Assembly: GCA_037833965.1 (NCBI GenBank)
Contig: AP031351.1
Coordinates: 17,186,501 to 17,250,500, forward strand
Reading direction: 5' to 3'
Source of the DNA: Marchantia polymorpha subsp. ruderalis
Taxonomy: Eukaryota; Streptophyta; Marchantiopsida; Marchantiales; Marchantiaceae
DNA: 64,000 bases
The notes beneath the pieces were generated by a model. The model was not told the origin of the DNA. It did not search any database and saw only the letters and a list, made by a program, of their open reading frames with translations. The position numbers were made by a program, and so were the translations under genes. Shown here one piece after another: positions 24,887 through 36,417 of the stretch (the stretch's first letter is position 1; every line of letters begins with the position of its first letter).

Positions 24887-24999
24887 TGATTTATCAATAC
24901 CTCTGAAGTATGATTGCATCCTGCTGAATTTTGCATATTAACTCGTTTGACATTGTTTATGCACCATCAATCACAGAAAGTCGTGTACAACAGGTGGAG
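23091..24999. other. Very AT-rich spacer with simple repeats
   Basis: Simple repeats are (AT)n at 24246-24262, (TATTA)n at about 24364-24400 and (AT)n at 24854-24883. No gene or recognisable element was found. Confidence 0.6.
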
Positions 25000-27650
25000 C
25001 CCAAAGTTCAGCCTCATAATAAAAGGTAACACGATATAATGAAACAATTTACACCGTGCTGAGAACCACTTCACTTTTAATGCTGATATCTCCGCCCATC
25101 TTTCGGAAGTAAACTCGCAAGTTGTAGCAGTACACGGTTGTGGTGTAACAAACTGTACATATGATGACTTGGTCCTTTTTTGGCTTCATACGTTGGTCTT
25201 TTATGCAGGATAGTGACGGCCACATGTGATAATTGTTATATCTTCCAGAATGTAATCAACGCCATTCATCACTTTCAAACAAAATTTCAGCTCATCTAGT
25301 AATGACTGCTCCTTGAATGTCTTTTTGAACTTGGCATTGTGTTATCAAGTTCTTATTATCAAGTTGTGATGAATTGATTACAGTAAGATGGATTAAGCAG
25401 AGGTCTTTTGAAGTTTTCTCTCTCGCTTTCAAGCTCAAATTGTATGTACAAAGCCATTCCAAGCAAGAACTTCAGCTCACAACTAGGAAGAGCTTTCCAC
25501 CTCAAGGCAAAACCCTGAATCGGGTCACAATTTATCTCACGAGAAATTTTTCGGATCATGGACGAAAGAGAATATCGAAATTTGCAATGCACACATTCCT
25601 ATTTCAGCTTACAAAAAAAATCAAGCCCTCTCGGTATTACCTTTGAATGTCCGCCTTAGAAAGATGTAGAACGAGAGTACGCATTAGTTCTGAGTTGAGG
25701 GCCAAACTCATAAGGAATCTGCCACTCGAGAATGTCAGAGATGACAGACATCAAACCAAAATTTGAGTGCTTACAATTGGAAAGTAGTAGCTCTGTCCAC
25801 CACTTTCTGGTGGACTCGTCGTTCAGGGGTTAAAGCCCAAAATGCAGATTTGGGTGTTGAAAGTTAACATCCAATCATTGCATGTTGTGGTGAAGTGGTT
25901 CATCAGAGACAAACTCTTTCAGGAAGTTGGACTTCGGTTCTGAAACAAATGCCATTGCAGAATAGCGTCAACAACTTTGGCCAGATTAATCATCGGAATT
26001 AAAGCAGGCCACATGATAATGGTGCCATGGGAAGGCTTGGTCGGTCGATAAATCCTCTTCCACGGACTCCGTGGCAGGAATAGTTTGCGAAGATGCAGAG
26101 TATCAACGGCTTCACGGTAGAATCACGTGCGACCTCGCGATAACATTGCGGTGACAACCTGGATCGAATGTGGAACCGTGGAGGATAGGTGGCGGTTTGC
26201 TGAAACAAACGCGGGGCATGGCTAACTTGCGTTGCTCTTGAGGCCAAGACGTTTGCAGCAAAGCTGAAACTGTGCTCTTCGGAAGATGATATCCCCAACA
26301 GCAGATAACGAGTTAGACTGGACCTCATACAAAGCCAGCATTCACAGGGAGACAGTTACTTAAGAGTGGACTATTTGCTCTACTGTCTACATATCATTGA
26401 GGCTCATGGATAGAGAATTTTGAACATGGAGTCCCGGAATTTTGGACTAACTCAACTGAATGGAAAGCAGGTTTTCTTTTCCTATTGCTCCATGTAATTG
26501 AGAGTTTCAATGTTGTTAGGACGTAAAGTTGAGAAAAAGTTGAGGGTGAAACGGGGCCGAGTTATAACCCATCAAGTAGTATCAAGAATTAAAATAAAGA
26601 GAAATTGAAAGCTAGAAAATTAAAGACCATGATGAGAAGTATATATCTGTAAACATCTACAGTATTTGAATGAATTACATCGTTTTGATTTTAAATATTA
26701 AAAGCATGTGAGGACACATAATTTACTGATTTCTACAAGATGTATGTAACTATACTCTAAATTAGCCTATAGAACGGGAGAAAAATATATATCGTTTAGT
26801 ATGATATGCGGTAGATAAGGTAGAATAGACAATATAATGAATGCTAGGAAATGCCTTGAGATGCCCCTTTTAGAAAATTCTCGGTGGGCATCTGATACAC
26901 TCGTGGGAGGTTTCTCGGTGGAACCATCGGGACTAAGTTCGAGGCGGTTTATGGGCAGTATGGAGAAAAGGCAGGGCCCTGTTTCAGAGACCAGATGAGA
27001 CGAGACGTTGAATCCTCCCAACTTCCCAAGCTGGAGCACATGATAAGTTCGGCGGGGTACGAGAGGAAACAGTCACGATCACAATTGACTACAAGTCGTT
27101 GACCCGATGACAATGCTCTAAATTGAGCTTCGTATTATCTCAATCGATTCGAGAGGGAACATTTCGGGGCCCTATTTTGTCAATCGGTCTCTCCCCTCTG
27201 ACCGGCGCTCCGTCACCTTTGTTGCATGCGAGCGGGCTTTTGCATTCCAATGACTGTACTCAGCGGACCTTACAAAGGACAAGAGAAGCGAGCCATAAAT
27301 TTGTAAAGTGGAGGGGACTCCCCGAAACGAACAGAGAAGCCGGAGGGCGCAAGTCACAACCACGGGCAGAAACTGTGTAATTGCTGATTCCGTTGTTGGA
27401 GGAGGAGTCTTCTCGTCTGCCACTAAATCGATAAATATACAGTATCATGTACTGTCTTTTTTTGGATAATGTAAGACTTTTGTGTGCACGGAATGAACCA
27501 CAAAACCTCTCTGTTACTGAGCTTGTAGAATTATGGTCCCAATTTGAGTCACAATGATAGTGCCAGCAATTTACATCTGCTCCAAATGTCAGGGCAGCAA
27601 GAGGACAAAGGCATATGACTGAGAGAGAATTTTGTGAGTTCGAGGAGAGG
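25000..27650. other. Mixed-composition stretch, no gene recognised
   Basis: GC rises to ordinary gene-like levels from about 25.0 kb. A minus-strand frame at 25999-26328 (109 codons) and others at 26767-27039 and 27260-27664 are the longest, but none shows a domain, a convincing exon structure or compositional support. They could be parts of an unrecognised gene or old 5'/3' sequences. Confidence 0.35.
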
Positions 27651-27984
27651 AGGTCATCCAGCACAACGATAACTGTTAATAGCGTCAGGAGTAGATGTAC
27701 TTTTTGAATGTGTAGGTAGAGTAGGAGAGAAGGAAACGAGGGCGTGGTCGAGCGTGTACCGTCCGATCCATCGGACGCTGTTAGTGAGGCCGCGTCGCTT
27801 CCCGCCCAGGAGTCGGGATCGACGGCGCGGTGAGATGGAATCGGCGGTCTTCAAAGGAAGACGTGGCCCCCTCTCGTCTCCACATATTCATACAGTATTC
27901 TTTTCCTTTTCTTCGTAGGCGAGTAAATGTGATCGCCATTTCTCTCTGCTCCGGCTCGCATCCTTTTCGGTAGTCGTGCCGCGC

Positions 27985-28062
27985 CTGACGGGGTCCGAAC
28001 TCTCGCGACGGACATCGGTCGCGAGAGTTCGGACCCTAACGGGCGTGGCCTCACCCCGTCAG
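27985..28062. repeat. Nested GC-rich inverted repeat
   Basis: The inner arms GGGTCCGAACTCTCGCGAC (27991-28009) and 28018-28036 are perfect 19-bp reverse complements with an 8-bp loop. The outer arms CTGACGGGG (27985-27993) and CCCCGTCAG (28054-28062) are also exact reverse complements and share three bases with the inner arm, so the two stems compete. Confidence 0.85.
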
Positions 28063-28632
28063 TTCGACTCACCCATGTTTGACTTTTGACAGACGGTAAA
28101 GCCCATGACCGGCTGTTGCTTGCCCGCTCCTCCTCGGAAAGTTAGTCAGAGGGAAAAGTGAAAGCATGAAAAGATCTCGGCCGATCGACGCGCTTGCGAG
28201 CGCCACGCCTCCCTCTCGCTGATTGGCTCCCATGCTCGCATTGTTCCCCGGGGCATCAGGTGTCGCCGAGAATCCTCGTCATCGGATTTGGCCTCTATTT
28301 TCCTTCCTCACCTTTCGGTCCGGCTGTGCCATGTCGAATTTCGCTGCTCCTGTAAACTAGCGTGAGGAGCGAATCCGAGCGGATCCGAGCTTTGTGCAGG
28401 GTTCGCTGAATCTTATTATTTCCACTGGAGAGCCGTAGTGGTTGGTTGGCAGCTGGATCCTTGCCCAGGGCCGAAGAGTAAAGGGACGGACGTTTACCTC
28501 CTAGTCGACCACGGATCGGCACATTATGCCGACTCTCTTATGCTTCCTGAGCGTACAGGAGACATAAGTGCGCCAGCCACTGGGGACAGCGGCAAGTAGT
28601 AGAGCAGGCCGGGCAAGATTCGCCTTTTGTTC

Positions 28633-28690
28633 GAGGAGGAGGAGGAGGAGGAGGAAGGAAGGAAGGAAGGGAAGGGAAGGGAAGGGAAGC
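28633..28690 (+). repeat. Polypurine microsatellite with G-quadruplex potential
   Basis: A run of GGA units passes into GGAA and then GGGAA units. Four GGG runs separated by AA lie at 28669-28686, which meets the simple G3+N1-7 quadruplex rule on the + strand. It lies upstream of HY5, in promoter or 5' leader. Confidence 0.75.
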
Positions 28691-29610
28691 GAAGTTGTAG
28701 CTCTCAGCTTTCCGTGGAGCCGAGCACGGTCCAAAGGTCTTTTGGCCACCGATGACGGCAAAAGTGTGATCCTGTCTTTACCTAGAGGACTGTAGGGCCG
28801 CTACTCTCGGTTGGCTGGCCGCATTTTGCTTTCGTCGTCGTCATTGGAAGTGTCACTGTTTTGTGCTCACGTAGGCGGTTCATGTTCTCAATGCTCTGCC
28901 GTGGCTTCTTCTTCTTCCATCCCGTCCCCTCCTCGCCTATTCTGTCCAGCTGCGACCGGTTGTCCGCTAGGACGCTCAGCTCTGCTGCAGCTCGTCTTCT
29001 CATGACCATATGCCTCGGCCTGGAATTCGTATAGTAGGCTGACTTGTCTCTCTCTACGTCTCTTCTTGTACCTCTGGTGGATAGAATTTCTCCTCTCAAG
29101 GAGCTTAGCAGGTCCCATTGGCAGAATTCGCTACTGCCTCTGTGAGATTCTAATTCTTTCTCCGACGAGAGGCGAGTTCAATCAATCAATCTGCGCAATT
29201 CCGCCCATTACAGCTGATTATCAGTTTCTTGCCCTCGAGAGCCCTTCGTGAATTCATATCCTGAACAGGGTTTTACTTCACCTGTAAATTATTCTGTTAT
29301 ATTTCAGATGTTTTGACCTGTCCGCAAGTTCCCGAATCATTTCAACCCGACCACTGAAAGCGTCTGGTCCCGTGTCGGGTCCCGGGAGAAGGTGGGAAGA
29401 CTGGGGCTTGTAGCTCCAAGGCTTGCTCTGGCCAAGCTCAGAAGCGACGAGAGCGGGCTGTGGATCTGAAGTCGGTGAAGAAGAAGTGAACGGGACTGGA
29501 GCTGACCAGCAGCGGTAAAGTGTGGTATTGACGAGAGTTCGAGGAGTCGCCAATCGAGGCAGTCGAAGGCTTTCTACAACGAGCATTGTTTGTGCCTGTC
29601 GAACACATTC

Positions 29611-32204
29611 ATGAATGAAGTGGAGTCTCAAGAAGCGGAGATTCAGTGGGTCGACTCGGACGTAGACAATGATTCAGACGCTTCAGATAGCGATGGGACA
29701 GACGGAGAAGTTCCGGATGTGACGGACGACACCCCGCAGACTAATCTCACCAACAACCCACTACCACCAGGTCGGTCTCGAATTCCTCACCTGAATCCCC
29801 CTCGTATGTTTCAATCTGACTCTACCAGTGGTTATCTTGTCTTCACCGAAGTGCAATTGTGATTGCTACAAAGAATCCCAGAGCTCAGCAGCTGTAATCA
29901 CAACTTCTCCAGAGGTTTTGGAGCCCTAAATCTGGTTGTACGATGGAATTGGACGTGCACCGAAGCCTGTCTCGGAGACCCGTTTCAAGGCTTTCGCCTT
30001 CTTACCGAGTCCTTAGTAGTTAAGGCTAGTCGCGATATGAATTAAAGCTTAGGAGGCTGGTCACTGGTGAACCTTTTAAGCCAAGTAGAGCTTGCAGGTT
30101 TGAGACGTCTCTGTCGGCCATTCTGACGCAAAGCCTTCGGTCGCTACCACGGCTTCCGCAGTGCTCCGTACCATGGAGCAGAAACTTTCGATCCGTATTG
30201 CAGCTGTAAACTTTGGAGGGTCGGTTTGTCCCAATTCCAATTATCTGCAACCTTGTACGTCGTCGCACCATTGACTTTTGCATGGTCATTAGCCTGACTC
30301 GCTGTCAACCTAGAGCTTGCAAATGAATAGCGGTGGCTCTCTCTTTTCTAGAACGGCCTCACTGCAAGATAACGGAGTACAGTCGTTTTTCTCAGTTCAT
30401 CGCCTTCTGTCGGGTCTCGCGCAGGCGGGAATATACAGTAAAATGCTTACGACAGTGGTTCTTCTTGTTTCACCACAATCTAATGTGAACCTCGAGGCAC
30501 GGTGTAACTTGATATTCCGGACCCTTTGAGTGCTTGAAACATGCTAAGCATTGGCTAGCACTGTATCCATGCACGAACTCCAATTGCGAACGACCCCATA
30601 TTTCATCCAGTTAGTGCCCAACTCAACCGTCACAGCAGAGATCGAATCCTTCTGAGTTTTGCTCTTACTATCATCAGGGTGATTTCTAGAACCTCAGTTT
30701 GGTGTTTGGTTATGGGAATACGTCGGGGAGTTTTGCATTTCTAGAAGCCAAGAGTATCGAACGAAACCCTACATCGAGCAGAGGAGGGCAGTGTGTTGGT
30801 TGTTGACTGAACTGAAGGGTGTGTACAACTTGGACTATGGTGGTGCAGGAGCTGTTCGTCTGTATTCAAAACCTCTTAATTCTTGGAATCCGAAATCGCC
30901 AATCATTGCGACCTCAACTTCAAAAGAAAGCCCCTTCGCGGGCGGCTGGAAACCTGTCATTGACGGGAAAATCCAGGTCGGTGGAGAGGGTGCTGTCCAC
31001 AAAGGTCGTAGCTCACCAATGCAAGTAGCGTCTGCTGGTGGTTCCTCTCAAAAGCAATCCAGTTCAGATGGAGCCTCTCCGTCTCCTGCCGCAACCGGAA
31101 CATCTGAGCCGAAGAAAGACGGTGAGTTTCTTCGGTGGGCCGGCTCGTATAGAGTCAGATAGAAGTTCCCGCATCGGTTATTCGGATATATTCGTGTATC
31201 TAGTATCTTGCGGACTATCCCCAGTGCCGTGGCACTTCCAATTATCTCCATGTACATTTCACAGTGTTGTGAACGTATCGTACCCGACTCAGTGAGGTTC
31301 GACACCTCTACAGATAGCAGGTCCTCGCACTCTTCAGGAAGACACTGATTTATCGGCTGTTCCTGCAGGTAATGAAAGCGACTCCGATGTCAGACGAGTA
31401 CCTGAACTGATGGGGAAAAGTGGAGTTTTGGGTGCAACTTCAGCTCAACCGCAAGGGCAGACTTCAGGAACCAGAACTAGAAAGAGGGGAGGAGCCTCAG
31501 CAGATAAAGAGCACAAGCGATTGAAAAGGTACCAATTGTTGTGGTGGAAACCTTGATAGCTTCTAGAGGGTGTTAATCATGAACCATGATGGGCGGAAGT
31601 TATTGTCCATGACGTTCGTGTTTAGTAGTTCTCTAAGTTGGCGATTTCACGAGGTTTATCGCCTGATTTAAGCAGGCAATGAGCTGTTGACGGTGTCCGA
31701 GGAGGCCGGGTGTGGAGCAAGTCCATTTACCGTCGCTTAACATGGCAAGTGTCTGATTGTTTCTTTGCGCACAAATGCAGGCTGTTAAGGAATAGAGTCT
31801 CTGCTCAACAAGCTAGAGAAAGAAAGAAAGCTTACCTCAGTGACCTGGAAGTGAGATCTAAGGAGCTACAACAGCGTAACGAAGAGTTGGAGGAGAAAGT
31901 ATCTACTTTGCAAAGAGAAAACTACATGCTACGACAGGTTAGTCTTTGTCGCCGAAGGCGTCTTCCTCCATTTTGCTTTGAACCTGAATATACTACTTCT
32001 TACAGTTACTTTTTTAAGAGACTGACGTTGCCATGCCACATGTGGATACACAAATTTATTTCTTGTAGACCGTTCACCTTATTTGAATTATCCCGTCATT
32101 GTTAAACATCTATGCTGATCATGATCTTTTCTATGTTGGTGCAGATTGTGAAGAACACCGCCTTGAAGAAGACTGGAGGTGACGGTCCAACAGGCATGCA
32201 ATAA
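29611..32204 (+). CDS. HY5: HY5-type bZIP transcription factor
   Basis: Light-signalling bZIP that binds G-box-type promoters and is targeted for degradation by COP1. Proposed exons are 29611-29770, 30849-31121, 31369-31528, 31781-31937 and 32145-32204 (810 nt, 269 aa). All introns are GT/AG and the phases 1, 1, 2 and 0 match. Exon 3 carries the COP1-docking motif [12 protein letters not shown] (residues 147-158), followed by basic [19 protein letters not shown]. Exon 4 gives the diagnostic [19 protein letters not shown] and a leucine zipper ([19 protein letters not shown]). Exon 5 ends [19 protein letters not shown], as in other HY5 proteins. The 5' border of exon 2 is uncertain: acceptors giving starts at 30753, 30849 or 30927 are all in phase. 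It is longer than Arabidopsis HY5 (168 aa) because of the acidic exon 1 and the Ser/Gly-rich exon 2. Confidence 0.93.
29771..30848 (+). other. Intron 1 of HY5
   Basis: Donor gtcggt follows CCACCAG. The intron is about 1.08 kb if exon 2 starts at 30849. No domain-bearing frame lies inside. Confidence 0.6.
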
Positions 32205-33590
32205 AACGTAGTCATTTTTATTGAGTAGGCTTCGACAAGGTTTAGGTAGCTTCCTTCCTTGATTAGTATGTAGCACAAAATTCCAGTTAGACCCATTCTG
32301 TCACAACCGTTCTGTCAGAATTGAAGCTTAAGTCCTGGCACCAATGCGCTTGGGGTATTTTATGTCCATAGTTTCGCCTTCACTTGACTCGTAGATCTAT
32401 GGCACAGGTCTAGTCATTTCGATTGCTCAGATTATCCCTAGCGAAGCCCTGCACTTACCGATCCGCAACTTCTTAGTTTACTTCTTCACTGTACGTTCAT
32501 GCCAGCATGGGCTATTGTTCCTTCAATTAAGATCCGATGCTGTCCAAGCACGAGGTATTGACCGTGGGTCAGTGGAGCCAATTTGGTTCCAAATGGTAGC
32601 TCTTGAAGTGGTAGTTAGAGTTGTGAGTTAAAGTTTCAGTGTTAGATCAAATCAATATGTTCTCCTTGTCACTGATGTATTTGCTTACGAAGCAACAACT
32701 GCCTCAGTGAATGGAGCAAGAAACCTGGCGAATATCAGCACTGTTTCACCTGAAGGAGGTCTTACGTTCAAATGGTTATCGATGAACAGTGGAAGAGGTT
32801 TAGTACTCAGAAGAGCGTCACGAGAATCTTCCTTTGTAAATGTTCAGATGAAAAAAAATGTACGCCTTGCACAGACAATCGAAACCTGATATTCACAACA
32901 GAAATGGTTGGTGACTAAAATTGTATATACCAATTCATCTGAAGCAACTGTAACGTAGTTTCGGAAGAGAAGTTATGTAAGTTACAAATTATGAAAGATA
33001 AACGACACTTGAATCAAGTTCAATGCCTAATCGAAATAAAAGTTGCAGGTATACATCTCATTGTATACCTGCATACTCACAGAAAATTTGTTGCCCTCTC
33101 TAATCGTCTACCTGAAATTCTAAATTAAAAAATAATCGTTCAGTGATCTCTCTGAGAAAAATAGTGACCAATTACATGTGATCATAATGTATATATTTAA
33201 ACTCAATAGAAATATTATGTTAAGTTATTCAACCTCGGAAAGTTCATACTGATGCGTAATACGTGCACAGAATGTTATCACTTTAGATTGTTCAAACTTA
33301 ACTGCTGTACTATTTTCACGTCTGTAGGAGTATATCATATGGCGTAGTCTGATGTGTTCTGGTCATGCATCTGTTCATACTGAGTTGCACTTAATGAATT
33401 TACAATCCAGCTTTTGACATCATTTGCTTTCATAGTTTTTCTTCTCGGCTAGTCATTCTTGGTTTCTTATTGAATTTTTTTATTCCGTTTATGTGCAGAG
33501 TAATACCCGTGGATATCACCTAGAGATTACATTATGTACGGATAGTATTTTTAAGGATAAGATCCAGAGAAGGTATTTTGATGATTTAAA
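32205..33590 (+). other. HY5 3' UTR and downstream flank
   Basis: The stop TAA (32202-32204) overlaps CAATAAAACG, which contains an AATAAA-type polyadenylation signal, although a signal this close to the stop is unlikely to be used alone. A frame at 32707-32889 has no recognised domain. A short perfect hairpin lies at 33044-33073. Composition turns AT-rich after about 33.1 kb. Confidence 0.4.
33044..33073. repeat. Perfect hairpin, 12-bp arms, 6-bp loop
   Basis: The arm tgcaggtataca at 33044-33055 pairs exactly with 33062-33073 around loop TCTCAT, about 0.84 kb after the HY5 stop. Too short for a plant microRNA precursor by itself. Confidence 0.7.
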
Positions 33591-36417
33591 TGTTTATTTG
33601 TAGTTGGTTTCATAAATTTGAAAAAGAGAATTATGTTTGTTCACATGCGCTGGTTTGCTTCCGGCTTTGCTATATGACACGTATGACAATATTTCGATTA
33701 ATAAAAAAGCTATACAAAGATCAAATCATGTCTTGCAACATTACTCAAAACTCAAATAATCATTCTGCAAACTTTAAATGTTCCGAAAATTTATATGTGA
33801 ACGCTACAACATTTCCTTCATACATCACGAATCGTATGCAAAACAATCCAATCCCCTTGTAAGTGAAACTTGAAATAAATAATTTTCTCATCAATAATTC
33901 ATGGTCAAATGTCTTTGCAAAATCTAGCTAAAATGTGTACTTTTGAAAACTAATTGTTCTTCTTTGTTTTCATTATTATTTTCATCATATTTTCATTAAA
34001 AAATCATCATATTAAACAAGTATTTTTTTTAAATCATTCTATACATCATGAATCTTATGGAAAGATTTTGTTTCTCATTTTGGTGTTGTTTGATTGTGTG
34101 TCAATTTTCTAAATTTTAGAAAACTTTGAATATGTATTGTGTAGATAATAATGTCAAAATTTAAATTGTTTTAGTTGCAAACTTCATATTAAAGCCTTGA
34201 AGTTGAATATGTTAAATCTCATGTTTACTTTAATCTTTAGCTTTTAATAGAAGATGCAAGACAAGAATGTAAAACTAAACTTTACACAAAGTTAGAAGTT
34301 GTGTAATGTAAATTTTGTTGTATCACATCTTTGTTAAATGTTAAGTTGCCAAAAACAGTTTACATATAGATATTATTCTTTGAATATATATTGATATTGT
34401 TGTGATTATTTGTTTATAAATCTATTTAATACAGTTACAATATATTTTGACTAAGCTACGCAAATTGAATCTAGAAGTATTGTGCATATGTAGCCAATAT
34501 GAACGTATTTTAGACAAATCATATCCTAATCATTTGATTCGACTGCAACATCAACATAAACCGAACCAAAAACTCATTAATGAGTTTTAACAATGTGATA
34601 TCAAAGAGAAACGCAGTGAAATGGATGAATCTAGTAAAACAGCTCTAGCCCAAAAATATGTTGTTAGTGAAAGAGTTATTTGAAAAGGTGGTCTACAGTG
34701 TGATAAAGAGAAGATTTGTTGACACTATGTTGGTCGTTTCATCAAACTTGAAGACATGCTATGCATTTGAATCTACACATGGTTCGTGCCAATTTTTTTT
34801 GTTTGGTTATCTCTCACGATTTTCATTGCCAAATTTATTACATTGAGTTTATTGATTTTGACAATGATATCTTGGCAATGGTTAAATACATTTGGAGTAC
34901 GTCAAGGGTTGCAAAAGATGTTGCTTTAGAAAGAGCACGATGAAGTCAACATATTCAATCTTGGATTGTTGGCAACCTTAGACAATCTTGATGTGATTAT
35001 TGTATATTTATTTTAAGACATCTACAATGTGTACAAAAAGGTATTGTTTTTTCGCCTACTACCTATCTCGAGCTTTTTAATGCAATATAAGTATATATCA
35101 ACCATTCTAGGAAAGAAAACAATAAAAAATGACATTATTCTATTGTATGTGTGAAATGTTGTGAAAAGTTATAATATTTCTTGTGTGTTGATGAAAAAAT
35201 AGAAAACATGTGCATGTATCAAAAACCATCGATGGACTTTTTTATATTTTATTCAACTATAAACTTGAATGAACTATTTCAAATATGATAAAACAAATCT
35301 GACATTGAACTCTTATGTTGTTGAACAATGAGGTTTTTGAATGTAACAATGTTATGATAAAAGTTTTATTACTCAATTTTCACAAGTTGAAGACATAATT
35401 TGATATGACTATAATCTCAACTTTGAAGAAGAAATTGAGATCTATATCTCAAGTTTGTTCTTGAACGATAAATTAGACGAGGAATCAAAATTTGAAAATA
35501 AATGCAGGTACAAAAATTATGATGCAATGTTACTAGAGTAGCATACAAAAGTGCATCTTATCTTATCTGCTTGTGTTGCAAGTTATGTTTAAGTAGTTTG
35601 GCAATCAGTGTAATTAAGCTCATCATGGAATGCATTCATGAAAACAAAAATTAAGATATTAGAAGTCTATTAGAAAACAATGAATGAGATGAAGATCAAA
35701 ATTGCACAAGGTATTGAGGCTTTAAATATATTTTTTTGACAAGACAAGCTTCAAGTATATTTTTTTTGAAAAGAAGGTTTTTTTAAAACAAGATTTTTCA
35801 AAAACTTGCTTGAAATGATTATTAATGACATGTTGAATCAAATGATCTACATCCTATTTTCTTAAAAAAATAATGCATAATTAATAGGAATGCGTACTTG
35901 AGTAGCATGTTACTATAATATCATTATATTAACCTATCAAAAGTTTTTGTATATTTTTTATAAACTTTAAAATAATTGAAATATGAATGTGTTAGATCAC
36001 ATCAAAATCTATAGTTGTCAAATTCTTATCAACATAATGAAAATGATCAATATTATGTGAATTTTATAAGCATATCAAATTTCTTCAAAATGTTAAATTA
36101 GCTAGGAACATTGTTTGAGATCAAAATTTTATTTTCTGTATAAATTTAAAATATAAGCAATTTTCACTTTAAAGTTATTTAAATGCTTTGGAAGTAATGA
36201 TTTAAGACAATTGAATACAATTTGAAAAGAAGATATTCTTATGTGGATTTTTTGGCTGTTTGTATTTTCAATCAATTTTTTCATTTTTCTAAGCTTTGAT
36301 TGTATAAAATCATATATTACATCTGTAAAGTATTGAATGTTCATGAAAATGTTTTTTACAAGTAGAATCTTCAACATTTGATAATCAATGGACATAGGAT
36401 TTTTAAAAGAGAACAAA
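33591..36417. other. AT-rich spacer, no gene recognised
   Basis: Highly AT-rich, with only short frames (for example 33590-33862 and 34658-34943 on +) and no domain signatures. Probably old repeat debris. Confidence 0.5.

Larger units (their letters stand above)
27651..29610 (+). promoter_or_regulatory. GC-rich promoter and 5' leader region of HY5
   Basis: From about 27.65 to 29.1 kb the DNA is clearly GC-richer than anything around it and precedes the HY5 start codon at 29611. It contains a nested inverted repeat at 27985-28062, a polypurine (GGA)n/(GGAA)n tract at 28633-28690 and CT-rich leader-like DNA at 28850-29100. Open frames on both strands here are low-complexity shadows. Upstream non-coding exons are likely; their borders cannot be set by eye. 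Confidence 0.5.

Noticed and set aside
25999-26328. 109-codon minus-strand frame
   Set aside because: No domain, no convincing splice partners and no neighbouring exon; kept only as an unassigned stretch.
27851-28072. 73-codon minus-strand Arg-rich frame
   Set aside because: Lies across the nested inverted repeat; coding look is due to GC-rich palindromic sequence.
28501-29118. Several overlapping frames on both strands upstream of HY5
   Set aside because: Poly-Arg, poly-Leu and poly-Ser runs from the GGA/GGAA and CTT-rich tracts.
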